This document shows, piece by piece, positions 9,212-17,416 of a DNA stretch of 64,000 nucleotides (its first letter is position 1; every line of letters starts with the position of its first letter). The position numbers were made by a program, and so were the translations under genes. Source of the DNA: Hoyosella altamirensis (lineage in GTDB: Bacteria; Actinomycetota; Actinomycetes; Mycobacteriales; Mycobacteriaceae); contig NZ_JACHWS010000002.1 in the NCBI RefSeq assembly GCF_014191505.1, positions 1 to 64,000 of the forward strand. The letters are read 5' to 3'. The notes below the pieces were generated by a model. That model was not told the origin of the DNA. It searched no databases and was given only the letters and a program-made list of their open reading frames with translations.

Positions 9212-10194
9212 TGCACCCCCTTGCCCGCGACGATCGCGCGAGCTACCGCGTTAACCGCGAATGTCAGGACGAAAAGCACCAGGCCTGCCGCAATGTAAGC
9301 ACCCGCCTGAAGTTCATTGTTGATTTCCGCGTAGCCAGACGCGATCTTCGACGCGATGGTCTGTCCCCCCTCGAAGAGGGACCACCTGAAGTCCGACGAC
9401 GCGGTCGCCAGGACGATGTAAATCGCCATGGTCTCACCGAGTGCGCGCCCCAGCCCCAGCATCGAGCCGCTGACATAACCAGATTTGCCGAACGGGATGA
9501 CGGTCGTCCGAACCACTTCCCACTTTGTCGCACCGAGCGCCAGCGCCGCCTCGACCTGAGCGGTGGGAGTCTGAGTGAAAACCTCACGAGTGATAGCGGT
9601 GATGATCGGCAAAATCATGACGGCGAGCACAATGCCCGCGGTGAAGATCGTGAATCCGGCCTCCACGAGTCCCTCATTCTCCGCGCTGAAGAGGAAGAAC
9701 CACCCGAAGTTCTCGTGCAAGAAAGCCGCTACCGGCTGCAATGCGGGCGCAAGGACGAGCAAACCCCAAAGTCCGTACACCACCGACGGCACTGCGGCGA
9801 GAAGATCAACCAGATAGCCGAGGCCTTTTTTCGTCTGTTTCGGCGCGTATTGAGTGATGAAAATGGCGATACCGAGCGCGACGGGCATGGCAAGGAACAA
9901 AGCGAAAGCCGAGACAAAGACTGTTACCAGGAAAAGGTCGAGAACACCGAAGGCCAGTGAGTCGGGAGTAAATGTCCGCCACTCCCGGCTGGTCAGGAAG
10001 TTGACCTCATTGCGAGTCAACGCCGGCATTGCCCGCCACAGCAGGAAGACACCAATCGCTGCGATGACCGCGGTGACGAAGAGTGCCGCGCCGCGCGCAA
10101 GTCCGGCAAAAATTGCATCGCCGGGGCGGGCCGCGCGCCCACGGTTCAGCCGTGTCGTTACCGGATCTTCGGGCAATTTAGCGTTCACATTCAT
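9208..10194 (-). CDS. pstC: Phosphate ABC transporter permease PstC
   Basis: A 328-residue permease with six to seven hydrophobic helices. An N-terminal cytoplasmic tail (~35 residues) precedes the first helix, and the conserved EAA loop reads VEAALALGATKWEVVRTTVIP. It overlaps pstS by four bases upstream and pstA by four bases downstream, consistent with one operon transcribed from the PHO-box promoter. Confidence 0.95.
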   Translation of the reverse strand: MNVNAKLPEDPVTTRLNRGRAARPGDAIFAGLARGAALFVTAVIAAIGVFLLWRAMPALTRNEVNFLTSREWRTFTPDSLAFGVLDLFLVTVFVSAFALFLAMPVALGIAIFITQYAPKQTKKGLGYLVDLLAAVPSVVYGLWGLLVLAPALQPVAAFLHENFGWFFLFSAENEGLVEAGFTIFTAGIVLAVMILPIITAITREVFTQTPTAQVEAALALGATKWEVVRTTVIPFGKSGYVSGSMLGLGRALGETMAIYIVLATASSDFRWSLFEGGQTIASKIASGYAEINNELQAGAYIAAGLVLFVLTFAVNAVARAIVAGKGVH

Positions 10195-11285
10195 CCGATC
10201 GCGTCAATCGATTCCATGAGGCTGGTCCTGAATGCCTCTGGCAGCGGGACGTACCCCATGCCGTCGATACCGACTTGGCCCTCATTCGCGGCGACGGTCA
10301 GGAATGACTTCAGCGCAGCGGTCGTCTCCGCGTCATAACCGTCCGAACACACGATCTCGTACGTGGCGAGAACCAGTGGGTAGGCGCCGGGTTCCGTTGC
10401 GCCATACACCGAGTTGAGGTCGAGCGTCATATCCCCGTCGCCGGTACTGGCGAATTCGGCTTGTTCGATGGCGCGGGCGGCGGTTTCGATACTCAGTGGC
10501 ACCGGGCCTGAGCCGTTGTCGATCTGCGCTGCGGGAAGCCCATTTTGCTCGATATAGGCCTTCTCGACGTAGCTGATGGCGCCGTTCGTTGAGGCGACCG
10601 CTTGCGCGACACCTTCATTACCCCGGAAGCCGTTGCCCACTCCACCTGCGAAGTCAGAGCCCGCGCCGGACGTCCAGACGCCCGCGCTGGCCGTTTCGAG
10701 ATACAGCTGGAAATTGTCTGTGGTTCCCGAAGAATCGGAACGGTGAATCACGGTGATGCCGCGGTCAGGAAGCCGAGCACCTTCATTGAGAGCGGCGATT
10801 TCCGGATCGTTCCAGTTCCTGATTTCCCCGTTGAAGATCTTCGCTATTGTCGGGCCATCCAGGACGAGGTCGTCAACACCGGCAAGGTTGTATGCGAGCC
10901 CAACCGGCCCGAAAACAAGTGGCAAGTTCCAGACGTCATTGCCCTTGCAGCGCTGCTGCGCCTGGAGCAGCTGCTCCCCGACAATGGGTGAGTCTGTGCC
11001 GCCGAAGTCCGTATAACCCGAGGTAAATTGCACACGCCCGTCGCCCGAGCCGCTTGAGGTGTACGCGATGTTCTTGCCGGGGCATGATTCGCCATATCGA
11101 ACGTTAAAGGCGAGCATTGCGTTCGCTTGCGCGGAGGAACCGGTCGCGGACAGGTTAGGCTTCCCCTCGCAACTGGCCAGGGTGTCGGCACTGCCCGGGC
11201 CCACCTCTTCGGTGATACAGGCCGTCAGCGCAAGGGAACTTGCTGCTGCAAGCCCCACAAAAGTTGCGCCCCGCTTGAAGTTCAC
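10191..11285 (-). CDS. pstS: Phosphate-binding lipoprotein PstS
   Basis: A 364-residue periplasm-equivalent binding protein. The signal peptide ends in lipobox LTAC (Cys23), giving a membrane anchor. Phosphate-loop motifs are visible: TGSSAQ (near 48), GSGDGR, FGGTDSP and the HRSDSSGTTDNFQLYL segment. It captures phosphate and delivers it to PstCA. It is first in pstSCAB and has a PHO box about 80 bp upstream. Confidence 0.95.
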   Translation of the reverse strand: MNFKRGATFVGLAAASSLALTACITEEVGPGSADTLASCEGKPNLSATGSSAQANAMLAFNVRYGESCPGKNIAYTSSGSGDGRVQFTSGYTDFGGTDSPIVGEQLLQAQQRCKGNDVWNLPLVFGPVGLAYNLAGVDDLVLDGPTIAKIFNGEIRNWNDPEIAALNEGARLPDRGITVIHRSDSSGTTDNFQLYLETASAGVWTSGAGSDFAGGVGNGFRGNEGVAQAVASTNGAISYVEKAYIEQNGLPAAQIDNGSGPVPLSIETAARAIEQAEFASTGDGDMTLDLNSVYGATEPGAYPLVLATYEIVCSDGYDAETTAALKSFLTVAANEGQVGIDGMGYVPLPEAFRTSLMESIDAIG

Positions 11286-11364
11286 CTATTTCCTCCACCA
11301 TGTGAACGATTGATTACACAGCGATCAACGCTATGCAGTGTCCGCAAGTAGGGTCCACCGCAAA

Positions 11365-11382
11365 GGTGAACGGAAAGTGAAC
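11365..11382 (-). promoter_or_regulatory. PHO box upstream of pstS
   Basis: Read on the minus strand, GTTCAC (11382-11377) and GTTCACC (11371-11365) are direct repeats offset by exactly 11 bp. This is the PhoP recognition layout known from Streptomyces and other actinobacteria (GTTCACC-like units every 11 bp). Another GTTCAC occurs near 11302-11307. The position suits phosphate-starvation activation of pstSCAB. Confidence 0.8.
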
Positions 11383-11425
11383 AAATATGACGTAATTACC
11401 GGCCTGCACCAAAAACGCAGGTCAG

Positions 11426-12343
11426 TTACGCCATGATGTACACCACATCGGTGAAATAACGGGAAAATCCGAGATTTTCGTACGTGCGCAGCGCGGCGGG
11501 GTTATCGGCCTCGACATACAGCAGAACCGTGGCGAGACCGCGGTCGCGCAGATAGTGCAATCCCTTCAGCGTGAGCAGCCTCCCCAGCCCCTTGCCGTGC
11601 ACCTCGGGGTCGACGCCAACGATGTAAACCTCGCCTAGGGCAGGCACCGGCGGGTCAGCCGGATGCGTCTTGGTCCAGTGGAAGCCGAGGAGCGTATGCG
11701 GCGCTGCGGCGCTGAACGCGAGGAACAGCCCCTCTGGGTCGAACCACGCCAGTTCTTTCCGGCTGTCGATGTCCGTCTGCGTCCAGCCGCCCTGCTCGGG
11801 GTGCCAGTGGAACGCCGCGTTGTTGACGCGCACAATTTCAGCGTCATCCCGCGGCCCCGCATACGTTCGGACCACAATTCCGTCACGAGGGTCGACGTCC
11901 GGGAGGGGGGACTCGGCGCCGAGTTCGCGCCGCATTTGAAGCAACTCCCTAGCGCGTGTCATACCCGCAGCCGCGGCAAGCGCAGCCGCAGCCGGGAGAT
12001 CGCCATGCGCCCAGACCTGCGCGCCCCTCGTCGCCGCTTCATCGATAAGGGTGCGGCCAACACCCTGCCGCCGCCGCGCGGGGTCAACAACAAGTTCGAC
12101 GTTCGGGGAGCCGTTCTCGATACGGATCGTCGCTACCCCGGCAGGCACTCCCCCGGTTGTCGCCACGACGTGCTCAGCCGGAATCTTGCCCGCGAGGCCG
12201 CGAAGCCCCTGCTCCGATATCGGGTCAGTCCCGTCAGCGGCCCGCGCTGCCGCGATGAGCAGGGACACGGAATCACTGACGTCATCAGGCAGCGCACCCT
12301 CGAAGCGCGTCACCCCGATGTCAGCTGCGGCATCGCCTGTCAC
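11426..12343 (-). CDS. mshD: Mycothiol synthase
   Basis: A 305-residue tandem GNAT acetyltransferase that performs the last step of mycothiol synthesis, acetylating Cys-GlcN-Ins with acetyl-CoA. The N-terminal GNAT has [15 protein letters not shown] (~83-97). The active C-terminal GNAT has [15 protein letters not shown] and a closing [13 protein letters not shown]. It begins inside the stop of the upstream regulator gene (4-bp overlap). Its presence supports a mycothiol-using actinobacterium. Confidence 0.93.
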   Translation of the reverse strand: MTGDAAADIGVTRFEGALPDDVSDSVSLLIAAARAADGTDPISEQGLRGLAGKIPAEHVVATTGGVPAGVATIRIENGSPNVELVVDPARRRQGVGRTLIDEAATRGAQVWAHGDLPAAAALAAAAGMTRARELLQMRRELGAESPLPDVDPRDGIVVRTYAGPRDDAEIVRVNNAAFHWHPEQGGWTQTDIDSRKELAWFDPEGLFLAFSAAAPHTLLGFHWTKTHPADPPVPALGEVYIVGVDPEVHGKGLGRLLTLKGLHYLRDRGLATVLLYVEADNPAALRTYENLGFSRYFTDVVYIMA

Positions 12344-13086
12344 GACGCACCCGTCACCGTGTCATCGACGTCGTCATCGCCGAGATCATTGTTTTCGTCG
12401 TCTCTCGGCTTGCCGGAACGGCTCGGCCGGACCGCTTTGTACCCGACGTTACGCACAGTGCCAATCAGCGCTTCATGCTCGGCACCGAGCTTGGCGCGCA
12501 AACGCCGAACGTGAACGTCCACGGTCCGGGTACCACCGAAGAAGTCGTAACCCCACACTTCCTGCAGCAACTGTGCACGCGTGAAGACTCGGCCGGCATG
12601 CTGAACCAGGTATTTCAGCAGCTCGAACTCTTTGTACGTGAGGTCAAGGGGCTTACCGCGCAGGCGGGCGGTGTACGTCCCTTCATCGATGAGGAGCTCA
12701 CCCAGCGTGACTGTGCCCGCGTCATCGTCCTCGGTCTGCACCGTCGTGCGCCCGACAAGCAGCCGCAGCCGTGCGTCAAGTTCTGCTGGCCCCGTTCCCG
12801 GCAAGAGAATGTCATCAATTCCCCAGTCGGGGCTCACCGCCACGAGTCCACCTTCAGTGAGCACTGCGACCACTGGAACCGCAGCACCCGTATTGGCGAG
12901 AATCCGGCACAAGCCGCGCGCAGACGCGAGATCGGTACGCGCATCCACCACGGCAACGTCGGCTCCCGCCGCGTCCAGCAACGAGGACACATCAGCCGGA
13001 GCTGGCCGCACGTTGTGCGGCAAAAGGGCTAGTGAGGGCAGAACAGATTCAGGGTTCGGGTCGGCCGTTAGCAAGAGGAGCTCCAC
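12340..13086 (-). CDS. Winged-helix regulator, atypical OmpR/GlnR-like response regulator
   Basis: A 248-residue protein. The N-terminal ~110 residues resemble a receiver fold ([29 protein letters not shown]) without a clearly canonical phospho-acceptor pocket. The C-terminal OmpR/PhoB winged helix includes [23 protein letters not shown]-type residues, then a [25 protein letters not shown]-type recognition helix and wing. GTG 13086 is chosen because AAAGGGGGC lies just before it; an upstream ATG would add 23 unlikely residues. It corresponds in position to Rv0818. The targets are unknown, though a large palindrome lies in its promoter region. A highly charged D/E tail ends the protein. Confidence 0.85.
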   Translation of the reverse strand: MELLLLTADPNPESVLPSLALLPHNVRPAPADVSSLLDAAGADVAVVDARTDLASARGLCRILANTGAAVPVVAVLTEGGLVAVSPDWGIDDILLPGTGPAELDARLRLLVGRTTVQTEDDDAGTVTLGELLIDEGTYTARLRGKPLDLTYKEFELLKYLVQHAGRVFTRAQLLQEVWGYDFFGGTRTVDVHVRRLRAKLGAEHEALIGTVRNVGYKAVRPSRSGKPRDDENNDLGDDDVDDTVTGAS

Positions 13087-13176
13087 ACCGCCCCCTTTCC
13101 GTTTTTCCGCAGTCGGACACTGCTGCCTGAAGAACTCGAGCGCCCGCCAATGCACGCCTAAGCTCGCGCGAACTCA

Positions 13177-13200
13177 GTAAGAGTATCGCGTCACTCTTAC
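13177..13200. promoter_or_regulatory. 24-bp palindrome between divergent regulator and DUF2993 genes
   Basis: GTAAGAGT and ACTCTTAC are perfect 8-bp arms around ATCGCGTC. The site lies 91 bp before the regulator start (-) and 43 bp before the DUF2993 start (+), a natural operator for a dimer controlling both directions. The winged-helix regulator next door is the obvious but unproven ligand. Confidence 0.6.
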
Positions 13201-13242
13201 CGTCCGGACATTCCACCGCCGGGTGTCAGTAACAATAAGGGT

Positions 13243-14040
13243 GTGCGGAAGCTGATCATTGGGTCCCTGGGAGTCGTCGTGGTGCTGGTTCTTGCCGAAC
13301 TCGGAACCGCCGCGTATACCGAACACCGAATCTCCCGGGCACTGCGCGCAAGCGCGGAGTTAAGTGCTGACCCGGACGTGGTCATCCACGGCTTTCCGTT
13401 CTTGCTTCAGGCGGCGCGCGGTGAATTCCATGGAATCGAGATTCGAGCCGACCGTGTCGAGACCGACATCGCAGGCAGAGTGACAATCGAAGCGAATCTC
13501 GAGGACGTCACGCTCGAGCCAGAAGCCTGGTACGTCCGCCGCACGGACGCTCTTCACGCCCGCGAACTCGAGGGCAGAATCGTCATGCACCAGATCGAAC
13601 TCGGCGAATTCTTCGATATCCCGGACCTGCGCATAACCCCACTGCCCACTGGCGTCATTGACGCATTCGGAACCGCGACCCCGACAACCATCGCGCGTTT
13701 CCGCCCAGTACTGCTGACCGCGTCGTTCCCAGACCTCGGGATAACCGAGGCAGTGAATGTCGAGGCGCGGCTCCGGCTCGCTGGCACTCAACTGCACATT
13801 GACCCGCTCCGCTACTACACGGGACGCGACGGCTCCTGGGAAAATCCGGTTCCTGAGGAATTACATGAGGAAGTCCTGCGTTCTTTTTCGATAACGATTG
13901 ATGTCCAGGAAGTCCCTTTCGGGCTTGCACCCGCTGTGGCATTTCCGCAGGGCGGCAGGCTCGTAGTCGAAGGATCAGGTGAGAACGTGTCACTCGAGCT
14001 ACTTAAGCGAAACGCCTTCGGTGAGGGCGGCGGCCAGTGA
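13243..14040 (+). CDS. DUF2993 (LmeA-like) membrane-anchored protein
   Basis: A 265-residue protein starting with GTG after AATAAGGG. An N-terminal helix (residues ~4-22) serves as uncleaved anchor or signal. The rest is the DUF2993 beta-rich fold (VIHGFPFLLQAARGEFHGIEI, RVTIEANLEDV). The family includes the mycobacterial LmeA, which binds lipids and helps lipomannan elongation; whether this copy does so is unknown. It overlaps the thioredoxin-like gene by GTGA, suggesting a shared envelope function. Confidence 0.75.
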   Translation: MRKLIIGSLGVVVVLVLAELGTAAYTEHRISRALRASAELSADPDVVIHGFPFLLQAARGEFHGIEIRADRVETDIAGRVTIEANLEDVTLEPEAWYVRRTDALHARELEGRIVMHQIELGEFFDIPDLRITPLPTGVIDAFGTATPTTIARFRPVLLTASFPDLGITEAVNVEARLRLAGTQLHIDPLRYYTGRDGSWENPVPEELHEEVLRSFSITIDVQEVPFGLAPAVAFPQGGRLVVEGSGENVSLELLKRNAFGEGGGQ

Positions 14041-14483
14041 GTGGCCTCCTCATCCTGAGCAGCGCGACGGCGATCGCGACCGCCGTTGGCATTTGGTGGC
14101 AGCGGCGCAATGGCGCTGTACTCGCCGCGCCCGCACCGGCTGTCGGCGCCGATGCTCCTGCTGGACCAGCAACCACCGAACTCCTCGAAGCGGGCCTGTC
14201 GGCGGATGGACCTACCGTCGTGCATTTCACCGCCGATTGGTGCGGACCGTGCGCGGCTGTCCGCAGAGTCATTTCGACGACGCTTCCCGAGTTTCCGCAC
14301 GTCACTCACATCGAACTTGATATCGACGACTATCCGCAGCTGACCAGGACTCTTGGGGTCCGTTCACTGCCCACCACACTGGTCTATGACGCGGCGATGC
14401 AGCAGCGGTACCGGATCCCCGGTGTGCCCACGGCGTCCGCTCTCCGCGAGGCACTCATCCCAGTCTCTGGACATAAAAGCTGA
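14037..14483 (+). CDS. Membrane-anchored thioredoxin-like protein
   Basis: A 148-residue protein with an N-terminal membrane helix (~3-20), a short linker and a thioredoxin fold with the redox motif WCGPC (near 63-67) and the cis-proline segment RSLPTTLVY. It is predicted to act on the outer face of the membrane as a thiol reductase or oxidase. The upstream overlap couples it to the DUF2993 gene; the downstream stop codon overlaps the -35 box of the cysteine leader. Position matches mycobacterial thiX. Confidence 0.82.
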   Translation: MSGLLILSSATAIATAVGIWWQRRNGAVLAAPAPAVGADAPAGPATTELLEAGLSADGPTVVHFTADWCGPCAAVRRVISTTLPEFPHVTHIELDIDDYPQLTRTLGVRSLPTTLVYDAAMQQRYRIPGVPTASALREALIPVSGHKS

Positions 14484-14507
14484 CAAATCGAGATGACGGA
14501 GTACCCT
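14480..14507 (+). promoter_or_regulatory. Promoter of the cysteine-responsive leader
   Basis: CTGACA (14480-14485) and TACCCT (14502-14507) are separated by 16 bp. Seven bases later comes GTG 14515, so the transcript should begin at the start codon (leaderless). Confidence 0.7.
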
Positions 14508-14514
14508 AGCTAGC

Positions 14515-14601
14515 GTGTTAGCCAACCATGAGCTGCTGCTCACCCGTCGCCGCGCAGTTGATCTGTGCCGCCTCGGAGGTTGTTGCTGTCCCTGTTGCTG
14601 A
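14515..14601 (+). CDS. Leaderless polycysteine leader peptide
   Basis: A 28-codon ORF starting with GTG at the predicted transcription start. Its C-terminus reads DLCRLGG then CCCPCC before TGA, giving six cysteine codons in the last 14 positions (five of them in the final six). This matches the polycysteine leaderless small ORFs described in mycobacteria as cysteine-responsive attenuators of the cysA2 operon. Low charged tRNA-Cys would stall ribosomes in the Cys run and change downstream RNA folding, raising expression of DUF4395-cysA-DUF1416. The start and the context both fit; direct evidence in this species is lacking. Confidence 0.85.
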   Translation: MLANHELLLTRRRAVDLCRLGGCCCPCC

Positions 14602-14604
14602 TCA

Positions 14605-14674
14605 GGAACAGCCCCGGTTAATCGCACGCCGCTGTTCCCTGCCGATCCCCTTCTACGGACCCGCCTCGCGGGTC
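14605..14674 (+). promoter_or_regulatory. Attenuator hairpins after the polycysteine ORF
   Basis: GGAACAGC (14605-14612) pairs with GCTGTTCC (14631-14638). A second perfect hairpin GACCCGC-CTC-GCGGGTC lies at 14658-14674, just before the DUF4395 start. The CCTGTTGCTG at the Cys codons can compete for the AACAG strand, so ribosome position could choose the fold. Pairing was judged by eye. Confidence 0.55.
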
Positions 14675-14699
14675 GGGTTCGATAACAGGAGCAGAAAGA

Positions 14700-15149
14700 A
14701 TGTCTACCCCCCTCACACCTCAGAACGTTGATGTCCGCGGTCCGCGTTTCGCGGCGTGGATCACGTCAGCCGTTCTCGCACTCACATTGGTCACCGGCTG
14801 GTGGGTACTACTCGCGATCCAGGCAATAGTTTTTGCCCTCGGAGCCGCACTAGGCCCCCGGCGCAGCCCCTACGGCATGCTCTTCGCCAACGTAGTAGCA
14901 CCGCGCATTGGCCCAGTTCGTGAGCGCGAACCAGCGGCACCAGTGCGTTTCGCCCAACTGGTCGGTCTCCTCTTCGCTGTCGCCGCCCTTGTCGGCTACA
15001 TCAGCGGCGCGGTACTTGCTGGCCAGATCTTCACCGGGCTGGCATTCATCGCCGCATTCCTCAACGCCGCGTTCGGCATCTGCCTCGGTTGCCAGATGTA
15101 TCCGCTTGTGGCACAGCTACGCTCAGGCAGTCGCAGCTCCGCTGCATGA
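14700..15149 (+). CDS. DUF4395 membrane protein of the cysA operon
   Basis: A 149-residue protein with about four membrane helices in two hairpins (residues ~18-55 and ~85-130) and a C-terminal CLGC pair facing a helix end. The family is found beside thiosulfate sulfurtransferase and thioredoxin genes in actinobacteria. The CxxC pair and context suggest a membrane partner in sulfur transfer or uptake, but the reaction is unknown. Expression is probably governed by the cysteine leader upstream. Confidence 0.78.
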   Translation: MSTPLTPQNVDVRGPRFAAWITSAVLALTLVTGWWVLLAIQAIVFALGAALGPRRSPYGMLFANVVAPRIGPVREREPAAPVRFAQLVGLLFAVAALVGYISGAVLAGQIFTGLAFIAAFLNAAFGICLGCQMYPLVAQLRSGSRSSAA

Positions 15150-15193
15150 CGTTTCTCGTTACTCCTCACTGAATCACACACGAAAGGAAACCC

Positions 15194-16030
15194 ATGGCTC
15201 GCTCCGACGTCCTAGTCTCCGCAGACTGGGCCGAGCAGAACCTCAATGCCCCCAAGACCGTCTTTGTTGAGGTCGATGAGGACACCACCGCCTACGACGG
15301 TGGCCACATCGAGGGCGCTGTGAAGATCGACTGGAAGACCGATCTGCAGGATCCGGTCCGCCGCGACTTCGTCAACCAGGAGCAGTTCTCCGCCCTGCTG
15401 TCCGAAAAGGGCATCGCGAACGACGACACCGTGGTTCTCTACGGCGGCAACAACAACTGGTTTGCTGCATACGCCTACTGGTACTTCAAGCTTTACGGCC
15501 ACGAGAACGTCAAACTTCTTGACGGCGGACGCAAGAAGTGGGAACTCGACGGTCGGCCCCTCGTCCAGGAAGTTCCTAAGCGCGAGGCCACTAACTACAG
15601 CGCGAAGCCGCAGGATGTCGCTATCCGCGCATTCCGCGACGAAGTAATCGATGCTATCGGCAATAAGAACCTCGTCGACGTTCGCTCACCTGACGAGTTC
15701 AGCGGCAAGATTCTTGCTCCTGCGCACCTTCCGCAGGAGCAGTCACAGCGCGCGGGCCACATCCCCACCGCGATCAGTGTTCCGTGGAGCAAGGCCGCCA
15801 ACGAAGATGGCACCTTCAAGTCCGATGACGAACTCCGCCAGCTGTACAAAGAGGAAGGCCTCGACGACGGCAAGGACATCATTGCCTACTGCCGCATCGG
15901 CGAGCGCTCCAGCCACACGTGGTTCGCGCTCCGCGAGCTGCTCGGATACGACAATGTCAAGAACTACGACGGCAGCTGGACTGAATACGGTTCACTCGTC
16001 GGCGTCCCGATCGCTTTGGGGGAGAAGTAA
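15194..16030 (+). CDS. cysA: Thiosulfate sulfurtransferase (rhodanese family)
   Basis: A 278-residue double rhodanese-domain enzyme. The N-terminal domain is inactive; the C-terminal domain carries the active loop CRIGERSSH with the persulfide-forming Cys (~residue 235). It moves sulfur from thiosulfate to a thiol acceptor. AGGAAAC precedes ATG. The symbol follows mycobacterial cysA2 usage and does not mean the sulfate ABC transporter. It is followed after 2 bp by the DUF1416 gene. Confidence 0.9.
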   Translation: MARSDVLVSADWAEQNLNAPKTVFVEVDEDTTAYDGGHIEGAVKIDWKTDLQDPVRRDFVNQEQFSALLSEKGIANDDTVVLYGGNNNWFAAYAYWYFKLYGHENVKLLDGGRKKWELDGRPLVQEVPKREATNYSAKPQDVAIRAFRDEVIDAIGNKNLVDVRSPDEFSGKILAPAHLPQEQSQRAGHIPTAISVPWSKAANEDGTFKSDDELRQLYKEEGLDDGKDIIAYCRIGERSSHTWFALRELLGYDNVKNYDGSWTEYGSLVGVPIALGEK

Positions 16031-16032
16031 TT

Positions 16033-16338
16033 ATGTGCGGTGCACCAGTCCAGGGACAGAACCTTCCCGCCGGTGTTGATGCGGAAAAAGAAACCGTCAT
16101 CACCGGAAAGGTCGTCGGCGAGGCCGGCGATCCGATCGGTGGCGCGTTCGTGCGCCTCCTCGACAGCACCGGCGAGTTCACCGCCGAGGTTGTCGCATCC
16201 GGCAGCGGTGACTTCCGTTTCTTCGCGGCACCCGGAACGTGGACCGTGCGCGCACTGTCCGCGTCCGGCAACGGTGAGGCATCTGTCAGCCCCGAGTCAG
16301 CTGGCGTCCACGAAGTGAGCATCACCGTCAGCAAGTAA
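16033..16338 (+). CDS. DUF1416 protein (SseC-like)
   Basis: A 101-residue protein starting MCGAPVQGQ, with a carboxypeptidase-regulatory-like beta fold (VVGEAGDPIGGAFVRLLD, GDFRFFAAPGTWTVRAL). It nearly always follows cysA in mycolata (sseC2 in M. tuberculosis). The second-position Cys is conserved and might accept persulfide from the rhodanese; that is inference. A strong terminator ends the operon. Confidence 0.85.
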   Translation: MCGAPVQGQNLPAGVDAEKETVITGKVVGEAGDPIGGAFVRLLDSTGEFTAEVVASGSGDFRFFAAPGTWTVRALSASGNGEASVSPESAGVHEVSITVSK

Positions 16339-16380
16339 GCCAACTGGCCGGTTGCCGCCTCCTCGCAGCCGGCCCCGAAA

Positions 16381-16416
16381 GCAGGCCCGGATCGCACGCA
16401 TGCGGTCCGGGCCTGC
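16381..16416 (+). terminator. Terminator of the cysA operon
   Basis: GCAGGCCCGGA pairs with TCCGGGCCTGC, and the inner CGCA/TGCG extends the stem. The tail is TGCGTTCTC, a weak U-tract. The following ~150 bp before the small membrane peptide hold partly inverted GTGAAC/TTCAC elements but no gene. Confidence 0.85.
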
Positions 16417-16560
16417 TGCGTTCTCACAGTCCAACTGCGCTTCACACCCCTCACGTGCAGTTCACCACGGCTATAGCCCGTGTGAGCGACACATCTGCAG
16501 TGTGAACGTGAGCGAGGCGGGAAGGGCCGGGGCCGTGTCGTTGTGACCGGCCGCACCCGA

Positions 16561-16566
16561 TACACT
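16561..16566 (+). promoter_or_regulatory. -10 box of a leaderless promoter
   Basis: TACACT ends 6 nt before GTG 16573, the spacing expected when transcription begins at the start codon. A TTGTGA at 16541-16546 is a possible but short-spaced -35. Confidence 0.55.
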
Positions 16567-16572
16567 CAGAAC

Positions 16573-16677
16573 GTGGTGATTTTCTTCGAGATCCTCTTGG
16601 TGCTGTCGAGCGTGCTTATCACCTGGTTCGCTGTGTACGTGGTGTATCGCCTCGTCACCGACGAGCAGAAGCAGTGA
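16573..16677 (+). CDS. 34-residue single-pass membrane peptide
   Basis: GTG start, 34 residues, TGA at 16675-16677. Residues 2-25 form one continuous hydrophobic helix ([20 protein letters not shown]) followed by a short charged tail (RLVTDEQKQ). It begins at a predicted transcription start and its TGA overlaps the GTG of the nitrobindin-like gene (GTGA), so both are co-translated. It is likely a small membrane protein; its function is unknown. Codon use and coupling support a real gene despite its size. Confidence 0.7.
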   Translation: MVIFFEILLVLSSVLITWFAVYVVYRLVTDEQKQ

Positions 16678-17333
16678 CTGAGCGGGACGACACGCCAGCT
16701 CCCAAGCCGGAACCAGGTAGCGCTAACGCGGCGGTTGCGGCTGCCGCTGCGCGGGCAAAAGCGACTGCAGCGCGCAATGTCCCGAGCCTCCCCGGCCTGC
16801 CGTTACCGGATGACACGGCCAACCTTCGTGAAGGCCCCAATCTGAGTGACGCGCTCCTTGCGCTCCTCCCCCTCGTTGGTGTGTGGCGCGGTGAGGGCGA
16901 AGGGAACGATCCGAAGAGCGGCGACTACAAGTTCGGGCAGCAGATCGTGGTCAGCCATGACGGCGGCGACTACCTGACTTGGGACGCGAGAAGCTGGGTC
17001 ATCGACGACGACGGCAACTACGTGAAGCCAGACCTGCGCGAAAGTGGCTTCTGGCGAGTTGCTGACTCGGACGGCGAGGAAGTCCTCGAATTCTTGCTCA
17101 CCCACACATCAGGTGTCATTGAGCTTTATTACGGCGAGGCCCGCACCCAATCTTCCTGGGAACTTGCAACCGATGTGGTTATCCGCAGCCAGTCTGCCGA
17201 AGTAGTAGGTGGCGCCAAGCGGCTCTACGGCATCGTCGCCGACGGTGACCTTGCCTATGTGGAAGAACGCATCAATGCCGACGGTCAGCTAATACCTCGG
17301 CTTTCGGCACGGCTGCACCGATTCGCCGGATAG
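16674..17333 (+). CDS. Nitrobindin-like heme protein (DUF1794/FABP-like)
   Basis: A 219-residue protein. A low-complexity Ala/Pro N-terminal ~45 residues precedes a ten-strand lipocalin-like barrel with the family signature [10 protein letters not shown] (~64-73). Nitrobindins bind ferric heme through a C-terminal His (here near LSARLHR) and react with peroxynitrite or NO. It corresponds in position to Rv0813c. Heme binding is a family property, not shown here. Its start overlaps the 34-residue membrane peptide. Confidence 0.85.
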   Translation: MTERDDTPAPKPEPGSANAAVAAAAARAKATAARNVPSLPGLPLPDDTANLREGPNLSDALLALLPLVGVWRGEGEGNDPKSGDYKFGQQIVVSHDGGDYLTWDARSWVIDDDGNYVKPDLRESGFWRVADSDGEEVLEFLLTHTSGVIELYYGEARTQSSWELATDVVIRSQSAEVVGGAKRLYGIVADGDLAYVEERINADGQLIPRLSARLHRFAG

Positions 17334-17416
17334 GCCAGCACGGCGCTCTTGACGCGTCGAGCCAGGCAGGCGGACCATTACTGTATTGATCGCAGTTGCG
17401 CTGCAAGGTCGCCGTC

